This document shows positions 25,680 through 32,304 of a DNA stretch of 32,304 nucleotides, piece after piece. The stretch comes from Rhodopirellula sp. Its GTDB lineage: Bacteria; Planctomycetota; Planctomycetia; Pirellulales; Thermoguttaceae. The notes beneath the pieces were generated by a model that was not told where the DNA came from, did not search any database, and saw nothing but the letters and a program-made list of their open reading frames with translations. A program made the translations under genes and the position numbers. Within the stretch, counting starts at the first letter, position 1; each line of letters starts with the position of its first letter. The DNA is taken from the NCBI GenBank assembly GCA_012728855.1, contig JAAYEH010000077.1, positions 1-32,304 of the forward strand, given 5' to 3'.

Positions 25680-26654
25680 CTACCCCTCCTTCTTGTCTTT
25701 CTTCTTATTGTTCTTATGGGCCTTCTGGTGCTTTTCCATCTCCGCACGACCTTTTTTCGCCGCCTGCCAGATGTGTTCCACACCGGCGCTGATTTCGACG
25801 GAAACTTCCTTGTCGGACAGTTGCACTTCGAGGGCGTTCAGCAGCGCCTTGGCATCCGCATCGTCGCCATACTGCAAGGTGATCATCGCCCGTCCTCCCT
25901 CGACGATCTCCTTCACCTGTCGAGCCGTGTCTTGGTCCTCGGCGACCAGTTCGCCCTTAAAGAAAGCTTTTCCCTCGTGCTCGCCCATGGCGATCGAGAT
26001 CCGCTTCGTCTTCTGAAGCGCCGGCGACTTGGTGGGCAACTTCGCCCCGGCCAGCCCGACAACCCGTGCGACGAATGTCGCACCCGCGGGGATTTCAGCC
26101 GTCAGGGCCGAATCCTTTTTCGCCAGGCTGTCACCTTTGCCCGAGAGCAAGTCGAGGGCCTTCTTCACTTCGTCGACGCTGGAACCGAACGTGAGCACGT
26201 CGGACTTGAAGAACGCGCCGGCGACTTCGCGCTCGCCCCCCTTTCCCTTGTCGTGCGTCCAGGTGTGGATCTTCCAGTCGCCATACTCGCTCACCTGGTG
26301 ATTGGGCGCTTCCTTCGCCTTCTCTTCCAAGCGAGCCTTGTCGAAGTCGGCCTTGACGATCAATACTACGCCGTCCGGTGCGATCTTCGTGCCATAGAAG
26401 GTCAGCGAGTGCAGGTCTTGGCGAACGTCCATGCCGGACACCACTTCGACCTGATCGAAATGCCCCTCGGCCTGCGGGTGTTCTTGAATCACTTGATAAT
26501 AGGCTCTTTCGACGAGGGTCGAATCCCGCATCGCGTCGACGTCGGCATGCGCGAACCACTTCGCGCCGGCCGGGATATCGGCCAAATCGACCGGTGCGGC
26601 TTGGGCCACCGCCGACCAACCGAGCGCAACCGCCAAAACTGCCCAAATTCTCAT
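25680..26654 (-). CDS. Secreted protein of unknown function, sigma-factor operon
   Basis: 324 residues, with GAGAGG about 6 bases before the ATG. A clear signal peptide (1-19, ending VAQA) precedes VDLADIPAGAKWFAHADVDA. Alpha/beta-like patterns repeat about twice: a first half with GVVLIVKADFDKARLEEKAK and a second half with RAMITLQYGDDADAKALLNAL. The tail is Lys-rich (EKHQKAHKNNKKKDKKEG). No enzyme motif was recognised; similar secreted proteins of unknown function occur in planctomycetes. It lies 9 bp upstream of the ECF sigma gene and is probably transcribed with it. It may be a signal-receiving partner or a target; this is inference. Confidence 0.7.
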   Translation of the reverse strand: MRIWAVLAVALGWSAVAQAAPVDLADIPAGAKWFAHADVDAMRDSTLVERAYYQVIQEHPQAEGHFDQVEVVSGMDVRQDLHSLTFYGTKIAPDGVVLIVKADFDKARLEEKAKEAPNHQVSEYGDWKIHTWTHDKGKGGEREVAGAFFKSDVLTFGSSVDEVKKALDLLSGKGDSLAKKDSALTAEIPAGATFVARVVGLAGAKLPTKSPALQKTKRISIAMGEHEGKAFFKGELVAEDQDTARQVKEIVEGGRAMITLQYGDDADAKALLNALEVQLSDKEVSVEISAGVEHIWQAAKKGRAEMEKHQKAHKNNKKKDKKEG

Positions 26655-26690
26655 GGTATACCTCTCTTCGTGACAGGAACGGGTAGTGGT

Positions 26691-26828
26691 CTACACGGAG
26701 AATGTATACACGCTTGCGGTGCGGTCGGTTACACAAAACTTGGTGATGAAATCGGCCCGTTCGTTGGCCGCCGCCTGGGCGGCAATGGCGAACTGGGGCG
26801 ACCGATATGGATTCTCTGCAACACTCAT
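26691..26828 (-). pseudogene. N-terminal stub of a Bax inhibitor-1 (YccA-like) family protein
   Basis: A 45-codon frame starts at an ATG with AAAGGAAA upstream and reads NPYRSPQFAIAAQAAANERA then DFITK, which matches the N-terminus of planctomycete Bax-inhibitor-1 family membrane proteins (NPYxSPxxxAxxAxxxERAxFIxKTYxHL). Right after FITK the sequence changes (FCVTDRTASVYTF) and stops, before the first membrane helix. It is a truncated gene that keeps its start and ribosome site. The rest of the 400-bp spacer (26655-27054) shows no gene. Confidence 0.55.
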
Positions 26829-27054
26829 GGCTCGTTTCCTTTCTTGACGGCGCCGGGTGACCGTGTGTCCTGGCTCGAGGACACCGCTCGCGGGAATCCT
26901 ACCGCAGCCGGGCTGCCAGTACTAGCCCCCCCCGCCGAGTGTCGCTGCCAGTCATTTGCTGGTTCCGTTCCTGAGATCGTAGTATGGTAACTGGCACTCG
27001 GTGCCCTCGACACGTTTATTGCTGCGATTGACTGTGTGACGTGAAGGATTGACG

Positions 27055-28605
27055 ATGCGGGACGACGACAAGAAGAGCAAGCGGCAACTCGTGTCGGAGT
27101 TGGAGGCGTTGCGAGGGAGAGTGGCCGAGTTGGAAGCGGCCGGCTCCGTCGGCGAGTTACATGAACGCACCGCTGAACTGGCAAGAGCCAGCGAACAGCT
27201 CACCATGTTCCGTCGATTCGCCGAGGCCTCCGGCCAGGGATTCAGCATGGCAGACCTCGACGGTCGCTTGATCTACCTGAATCCGGCGTTGTGTCGAATG
27301 CTGGGCGATGACGGTCCGGAAGGTCGCCTCGGTCAGCACTTGTCCGTCTGCTATCCCGAGGAGGGAAACCGCAGGGGAAGGGAAGAGATCGAACCTGCCC
27401 TGGAACAGAACGGGTACTGGGAGGGCGAACTCCCGCTCCTTTCCCGGCAGGGGCAGCACGTCCCGACATGGCAAAACTCCTTTGTGATTCGAGACGATCG
27501 GGGAAACCCGCTGCGCCTTGCCGTGGTGATCACCGACATCACGGAGCGCAAGGCGGCCGAGGAGGCTCTGCGACAAAGCCACGATGAGCTTCGGGCCATT
27601 TACGACGGCATGGTCGACGGACTCCATATCCTGAACCTGGCGACGATGAGAGCCGTTCGAGCCAACCCCGCCTTGTGCCGCATGATGGGGTATTCCGAAG
27701 AAGAACTGGCCGTGCTGTCGCCCGCCGACGTGCATCCGCCGGAAGCGTTGCCCTGGATCCTGGAAAGCTTCCAAGCGTATCTCGACGGCAGGGGCTCCGG
27801 GGCCGCGGAAGTGCCGCTGGTGCGGAAAGACGGAAGCGTGTTTTATGCCGACATCTCGGGAAGCCGGATCGTCTACAACGGGGAACCGTGCGTGATGTGC
27901 TTCTTCCATGACACGACGCAGCGGCGGAGAGCCTTGGAGGCGTTGAGGCGAGAACGTCGCACTCTCAAGCACATGCTGCGCGCGAGCGACCATGAGCGGC
28001 AACTGATCGCCTACGACATCCACGACGGGCTGGCCCAGCAGTTGGCCGGAGCCCTCATGCAATTCCAGACCTACGATCAACTGAAGGCCAGCCGGCCCGA
28101 GGAGGCCCAGAAGGCATACGACGGGGCCGTAACGCTGCTTCGCCACGGCCACGCCGAAGCCCGGCGACTGATCAGCGGCGTCAGGCCGCCGATCCTGGAC
28201 GAGTCGGGCGTCATCGCAGCCATCGCACACCTGGTCCACGATCCGGTCTTCAATCATGGGCCCAAGATCGACTTCCGCAGCCGGGTCACCTTTCACCGGT
28301 TGGCGCCCGTCGTGGAGAACGTGATCTACCGCATTGTCCAGGAGGCGCTTGCCAATGCCCGCAATCACAGCAACAGTAACAGGATCCTCGTAAGTCTCGT
28401 GCAGCGGGACGATCGTTTGTGGATCGAGGTCCGGGATTGGGGCGTCGGATTCGACGTGAAGAAAGTACAGAAAGACCGCTTCGGGCTGGCGGGCATTCGG
28501 GAGCGAGCGCGTCTTCTGGGAGGCAAGTGCCGAGTCAAGAGCAGGCCCGGCGAGGGGAGTTCCATCATGGTGGAACTGCCGGTGGTCGAACGAGAACCGG
28601 CATAA
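27055..28605 (+). CDS. Soluble PAS-PAS sensor histidine kinase, NarX/DesK (HisKA_3) type
   Basis: 516 residues from the ATG at 27055, with AAGGA about 9 bases upstream. Residues 1-50 form a coiled coil. PAS 1 spans about 50-170 (FSMADLDGRLIYLNPALCRM, ending DITERKAAEEAL), PAS 2 about 180-300 (RAVRANPALCRMMGYSEEEL). The HisKA_3 dimerisation domain has DIHDGLAQQLAGAL with the likely phospho-acceptor H323. The HATPase domain has the N box (QEALANARNHS) and G box (DWGVGFD). There is no membrane segment, so it senses a cytoplasmic signal; no ligand can be named. No response regulator is next to it in the window, so the partner must be encoded elsewhere. Confidence 0.9.
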   Translation: MRDDDKKSKRQLVSELEALRGRVAELEAAGSVGELHERTAELARASEQLTMFRRFAEASGQGFSMADLDGRLIYLNPALCRMLGDDGPEGRLGQHLSVCYPEEGNRRGREEIEPALEQNGYWEGELPLLSRQGQHVPTWQNSFVIRDDRGNPLRLAVVITDITERKAAEEALRQSHDELRAIYDGMVDGLHILNLATMRAVRANPALCRMMGYSEEELAVLSPADVHPPEALPWILESFQAYLDGRGSGAAEVPLVRKDGSVFYADISGSRIVYNGEPCVMCFFHDTTQRRRALEALRRERRTLKHMLRASDHERQLIAYDIHDGLAQQLAGALMQFQTYDQLKASRPEEAQKAYDGAVTLLRHGHAEARRLISGVRPPILDESGVIAAIAHLVHDPVFNHGPKIDFRSRVTFHRLAPVVENVIYRIVQEALANARNHSNSNRILVSLVQRDDRLWIEVRDWGVGFDVKKVQKDRFGLAGIRERARLLGGKCRVKSRPGEGSSIMVELPVVEREPA

Positions 28606-28713
28606 ACGGTGCCGTCGAAATCCGCGGCGGCACTCGACTTGGCTGGCGCCAAGGCATTGTTGCCCTGCGGGATTCCCGCCGGCATCGGGGAGATTGTCGT
28701 TTCGCCTCGAACG

Positions 28714-28752
28714 AAAAAAGGGAACGCAACTCGTCTTGAGAGCTGCGTCCCC
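28714..28752 (-). terminator. Rho-independent terminator after the lipoprotein gene
   Basis: On the minus strand, a stem with GGGGACGCA and its complement TGCGTTCCC around a short loop is followed by six T. It lies just after the lipoprotein stop at 28768. Confidence 0.65.
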
Positions 28753-28767
28753 ATCTCCGCTGCTCTG

Positions 28768-28917
28768 CTACTCTGCGGTCGTCGCCGGCTCGGTGGCGGC
28801 GGGGTCGGCGGCGTCCACCGGGGGCGGCGCCGCCTCTTCCTGACTACCAGAGGGTGCCGACGAGCATCCGACCGCGACAACAACGCTCAACAGAACAAGG
28901 AATCTTAACCACTTCAT
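28768..28917 (-). CDS. 49-residue lipoprotein downstream of the DUF1559 gene
   Basis: MKWLRFLVLLSVVVAVGCSS contains a lipobox (VAVGC), so the mature lipoprotein would start at C18. The rest is Ala/Pro/Glu-rich (QEEAAPPPVDAADPAATEPA) and likely disordered. GGGAGG lies about 10 bases upstream. Small lipoproteins of this kind often follow DUF1559 genes in planctomycetes; the function is unknown. It is 76 bp downstream of the DUF1559 gene and is followed by a terminator. Confidence 0.75.
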   Translation of the reverse strand: MKWLRFLVLLSVVVAVGCSSAPSGSQEEAAPPPVDAADPAATEPATTAE

Positions 28918-28993
28918 CACACATCATCCTCCCTGGTAGACCTGAACAACCTAACACCGACCGAGGCGACGCCGCGCGAGCGGACGACGACGG

Positions 28994-30061
28994 TCACTGC
29001 ACCGTCTCGCCGCCGTTCATCGAACCCATGCCAATCCAAGTAACCTGGTCAATCGTCTCCGAGACAAAGGCTACCGAACCATCCGCTCTCATGGTCTGAG
29101 CGCCGCCCGGATGATAGCTGCTTGGTTCCCTGACGTCGATAATGGTCACGTCGCCATTGAACTGACAGCTTGGGCCGGCATTCGGACCTTTGAGCGTGGT
29201 AATATAACCACCCCAGCCGCTCCTACCGGCTACCCAGAAACGGCCTTGTTGGGCGCTATAGCCGTTGGGTTCCCAGCCGCTGCCTGCATCATACATGGAG
29301 AGGCAGTTCTGATAGTAAGTGTTGATTGCGGTAAGGTCTGCGGCTCTGGTCGTGAAGGTATTGCTAGACCCGATGACAGGGGCCGGCTGACTGAGGTGGG
29401 TACCCGTATTGAACACGATGTAACTGGGATCGCGTTTAGCCGGATTCCACATGCCTTGGTTTCGTCCCAATCTCGACTCGGCCATGGCGATGGTATTGGA
29501 CGTGCCGTCCTGGACGTCGCGCATTTTACACCAAAACAACCTATCAAACATCCCGACCACCTGACTGTTGGTGGAGTCCCAATAGGAAGTCGGGCCGTGG
29601 CAGAGGCCGTAAGAAGTTGGCGCCATGTTGCCGTAGTCGTTGCCCTCGCCTGGATCGCTGGGGCACTGAAGAGTGTTGATGAATGCGTCGGCGACCGTCC
29701 GGTTCTGGGTATACGTCGCGTCATTCCAATACCAGGTCCAATTAATCCTGTCGGCCAGCGCACTCTGCTCCAAAAACGGGATCATCGGAGCGATGCCACC
29801 CCAAGCGTCCCACGTATTGGTACAGGCCCCGGGCGCGGTACAAATTGCCGGGCCGGCAGACGCCGGGAACGTGTTGAACGTGTCATGGTAGTTGTGCAGA
29901 GCCAAGCCCAACTGCTTGAGGTTGTTGCTGCACTGGCTCCGCCTTGCAGCCTCGCGCGCGGCTTGCACGGCCGGCAAAAGCAGCGCGATAAGGATTCCGA
30001 TGATCGCGATCACCACCAACAACTCCACCAACGTGAAACCTCGCCGTCTTCGTACACTCAT
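28994..30061 (-). CDS. DUF1559-domain prepilin-like protein
   Basis: 355 residues. The ATG at 30061 is chosen because GGAGG lies 8 bases upstream; an in-frame GTG at 30070 overlaps that ribosome site. The N-terminus [20 protein letters not shown] is a type IV pilin-like prepilin signal with the GFTLVE cleavage site, followed by [20 protein letters not shown] and [13 protein letters not shown], the DUF1559 core. The C-terminal H-X9-DG motif is present ([12 protein letters not shown]). These proteins are abundant and characteristic of planctomycetes; they are thought to be pseudopilin-like surface proteins of unknown role. It heads a unit with the small lipoprotein. Confidence 0.95.
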   Translation of the reverse strand: MSVRRRRGFTLVELLVVIAIIGILIALLLPAVQAAREAARRSQCSNNLKQLGLALHNYHDTFNTFPASAGPAICTAPGACTNTWDAWGGIAPMIPFLEQSALADRINWTWYWNDATYTQNRTVADAFINTLQCPSDPGEGNDYGNMAPTSYGLCHGPTSYWDSTNSQVVGMFDRLFWCKMRDVQDGTSNTIAMAESRLGRNQGMWNPAKRDPSYIVFNTGTHLSQPAPVIGSSNTFTTRAADLTAINTYYQNCLSMYDAGSGWEPNGYSAQQGRFWVAGRSGWGGYITTLKGPNAGPSCQFNGDVTIIDVREPSSYHPGGAQTMRADGSVAFVSETIDQVTWIGMGSMNGGETVQ

Positions 30062-30463
30062 GAGTCGCACCTCCGATTAGAGAAAAGAGCAAAACAGCAC
30101 CCGAACGGTAGAAGGAGATCACGAGGCCTTCTTGCCCCCCCGACGCATTGACGTTACCCAACAACAACAGGAAAGTCAAGCATGGAGGGCCAAAGACGGC
30201 AGAATCATCTCAGGAGTACCCTCAAAGGAGGGGTTTTCGCGAAATGCCGAAAACACCGCGACATTCACGCCTTTGACGCTCGGCGGGTTGCCGGTTGCCG
30301 CCAAGGAATTTGGGTTCGACCCCGGTTCCCAACGCGGCGAGGGTACATGGCACGAGTACGTCGCCCGTTTCCATCGAGGCCAGCGCTATCCAGGCTGCGC
30401 TGAGCCGCCATCCGGCTCGGCAGGTCGCTGCCAATTCGTGGCCCCAGTTGCCCAGTTCCTCGG
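30062..30463. other. Spacer between the DUF1559 and DUF6057-like genes
   Basis: About 400 bases without a supported gene. It contains the DUF1559 leader. A short stem, CCCTC(AAAG)GAGGG, near 30223-30236 is followed by GTTTT and is too weak to call a terminator. Open frames here show no family match. Confidence 0.5.
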
Positions 30464-32304
30464 TCATCCGGATGGTCGACGATTGCTGCCAAACAAGCAG
30501 AAGAAAAAGTAACTGTCGCCGAACTCGCCGTGGAGCGCTTCGTAAGCTTCCGAGGCATTGTCTTTGGAGAAACGCTGAAGGGCGTGCATGAACGCGGCGT
30601 GACGCTGCCAGGACTCCTGACGGACCCTCCACCTGCTCGAATCGGTCTCTCGTGATCTGTTGCCCCGCAAGTACATGATCAGCGCTTCCTCGTAGTGCCT
30701 CGGCATCGACGGGTAGTCGAAATCGTCAAGACGGTGCAGATTGGCGACCAGTTTGTCGAGTTGCCTGGTGAGAAGGTAATGCGCCATCAGGTATTCGAAG
30801 GCCATGCGGTTTCGGGGATTTCTTTCGAGGAGCCCCAGCAGCATGCTCTCCAGAACCTGGACCGCGTCGATCGCATCGCGTGTTACCATCCAATCTCGTC
30901 GGGAGGCTATTTCCGGCACGTCCGACAGCGCTGGATCTCGATCGAGTTGACAGCGCAACCGGCGCGCCCACGACCTGTGCAGCAGACTGCATTCCAACAC
31001 GGCAAGGAATCTCCGTGCGGCCTCCGGCCTGCCCTTGATCACGTTGATGTACACCAGGCGTTTCAAGATACTTGGCTGGTCACCCAAGGTCTCCAGTGCT
31101 TCGTGGGCCATGTGTTCCGACTCGTTGATTCGTCCGAGGTCGAAGAGTATCTCGCTGCACTCGCCAGGAGTCGTTGCCGCCATGGAACCGATGCCATCGC
31201 GGACCAGTGCGAGGGTCGGCTCATCGAGCGTGTGCGGATAACGGAACATCCGGTCCGGCAGCGCGCCCGTGTAGTACAAGGCCCGGTTGACGTGATACGT
31301 CGTCCTGACGTCCAGGACGCGAGGATCCGACGGCGGGAGCCGCACGAAGCACGCGAGGACGTCGTCCCACTGCCGGGCCTCGGCACTGCTAACCATCTGC
31401 AACAGGCATTGCTTCGGAAAGTCGAAGAGGAGGAAGTCCACCGCGATCAAGATGGCCACGAACGTCGCAGAGGGCAACGCCCAGCGTCGATTCGATCTGC
31501 CGTCGCTCGAAACAGAATGCTCTCCTTCCGCGGCACGGCAATCAGGAACCGGTGAGAGCCGTCGCTGCCTCCACCCCAGAACACCGCCAACAACCGGGAA
31601 GAAAAGCAGCAATCCGATGCGGAGCGTCAGGACGAGGGAGGCTGAAGACGGCACCGCCAGCCAGTGTTTGTCGATGGTCACGAGTCCGCCGCAAGCATCA
31701 CGGACACTGAGATCGAGCCATCGTGCTCCGGCCAAGGGAACCATTACGGCGCACAACATCCCGAGTGCGCCGAGAGGAAGATGACGCTTGACCCCCAATT
31801 CATAGATACCGCACAGCGAGGCGAAGACAAGATATAGACCGGCGGTCAAGAAATAGGCAAACACCGACACGACCACGAACGCGACCAGCCTGACCGCATC
31901 GTGGCAATCGCCGAAAAGGAGATACACGTTCGCCAACAACAGAGCAATGGCAAGGCCCGTGCATAATTCGACGAGGTGAACATACTGGCCAAGCAGCGCG
32001 AGGATCAAGAGGGCGGGGACGAGCCATAAGACGTGGACGTTCACTCCGCCGATCGTCTCGAAGAGTCGACGCGTGGCCAGGCAAATGAACGTTGCCAGGG
32101 CCGTGATCGCCAGCGAGCCAAGCCAATCGATCGCCAAAGTCGCGGAGAGAAAAGCAGAGAGATAGTCGACGAATCCACCTGGCCGCTCCAGGAATCCGAC
32201 AAAGAAGTCGGCATCGACCAGAAACACGACCGGATTCTGATGGTAGAGCAGATGCGGCCGGATTCGCAACAGCACGTAGAAGTAGAAGACCGCAAGAAGG
32301 GCCA
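30464..32304 (-). CDS. DUF6057-like multi-pass membrane protein, N-terminus beyond window
   Basis: The frame is open to the right edge (at least 613 codons). An internal GTG at 32275 is not the likely start, because ALLAVFYFYVLLRIRPHLLY continues upstream as a membrane segment. The first half (to about residue 300) holds about eight membrane helices; HLLYHQNPVVFLVDADFF and RPGGFVDYLSAFL resemble the DUF6057 family pattern (YYHEQxxxFLFTxDYF, RPGGLxDYxxxF). The second half is soluble and helical, resembling TPR-like repeats (ALYYTGALPDRMF, ILFDLGRINESEHMAHEALE, MAFEYLMAHYLLTRQLDKLV), ending FGDSYFFFCLFG. DUF6057 is best known from Bacteroidetes; function is unknown. It may process or sense envelope material, but this is not supported by motifs. 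Confidence 0.65.
   Translation of the reverse strand, partial: ALLAVFYFYVLLRIRPHLLYHQNPVVFLVDADFFVGFLERPGGFVDYLSAFLSATLAIDWLGSLAITALATFICLATRRLFETIGGVNVHVLWLVPALLILALLGQYVHLVELCTGLAIALLLANVYLLFGDCHDAVRLVAFVVVSVFAYFLTAGLYLVFASLCGIYELGVKRHLPLGALGMLCAVMVPLAGARWLDLSVRDACGGLVTIDKHWLAVPSSASLVLTLRIGLLLFFPVVGGVLGWRQRRLSPVPDCRAAEGEHSVSSDGRSNRRWALPSATFVAILIAVDFLLFDFPKQCLLQMVSSAEARQWDDVLACFVRLPPSDPRVLDVRTTYHVNRALYYTGALPDRMFRYPHTLDEPTLALVRDGIGSMAATTPGECSEILFDLGRINESEHMAHEALETLGDQPSILKRLVYINVIKGRPEAARRFLAVLECSLLHRSWARRLRCQLDRDPALSDVPEIASRRDWMVTRDAIDAVQVLESMLLGLLERNPRNRMAFEYLMAHYLLTRQLDKLVANLHRLDDFDYPSMPRHYEEALIMYLRGNRSRETDSSRWRVRQESWQRHAAFMHALQRFSKDNASEAYEALHGEFGDSYFFFCLFGSNRRPSG

Noticed and set aside
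30223..30240. Short hairpin CCCTC-AAAG-GAGGG followed by GTTTT
   Set aside because: Stem of 5 bp and only four T; no plus-strand gene ends here.

Overview
The window looks like chromosomal DNA of a GC-rich planctomycete, probably of the Pirellulales type. The case rests on family content: a giant secreted protein with an LEPR-XLL N-terminal signal, a DUF1559 prepilin-like protein with its H-X9-DG motif, a DUF1583-like protein, a DUF6057-like membrane protein, an extended CusA, and palindromic interspersed repeats. No rRNA, tRNA, CRISPR array or intact transposon was seen. All assignments come from reading the sequence; no database search was run.

Layout. (1) 1-7822 (-): one uninterrupted frame of at least 2607 codons, running off the left edge, encoding a giant LEPR-XLL surface/secreted protein with a block of five Ig-like repeats. 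(2) 7823-9513: a long spacer, then a DUF1583-like secreted or membrane-anchored protein (+). (3) 9645-17545: a copper/silver-type RND efflux locus. A Cys-rich small protein, the adaptor CusB and the pump CusA lie on the minus strand, and a CusC-type outer-membrane channel is divergent on the plus strand. A candidate promoter and an inverted repeat lie between the divergent arms. A MITE-like palindrome has apparently inserted into a 7-nt periodic array between cusB and cusA. (4) 17567-22776: a group II intron reverse-transcriptase remnant, then a polysaccharide-processing group: BNR_4 propeller protein and SGNH hydrolase with a carbohydrate-binding-like N-terminus (-), divergent from a beta-helix protein (+). 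(5) 22777-23085: back-to-back fragments of a malectin-like domain (-) and a PA0069-type radical SAM protein (+). (6) 23435-24463: a Gfo/Idh/MocA-like protein without the usual EKP lysine motif. (7) 24515-26654 (-): secreted protein, ECF sigma factor and probable anti-sigma factor, tightly packed. (8) 26691-26828: an N-terminal stub of a Bax-inhibitor-1 family protein. (9) 27055-28605: a soluble PAS-PAS histidine kinase. (10) 28768-30061 (-): DUF1559 protein followed by a 49-residue lipoprotein and a terminator. (11) 30464-32304 (-): a DUF6057-like membrane protein cut by the right edge.

Working together: the Cus proteins would form a trans-envelope metal pump. The BNR, SGNH and beta-helix proteins plausibly act on an acidic or acetylated polysaccharide outside the cytoplasm. 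The sigma/anti-sigma/secreted-protein operon is a self-contained envelope-signalling unit. The three gene remnants mark old insertion or deletion breakpoints between these modules.
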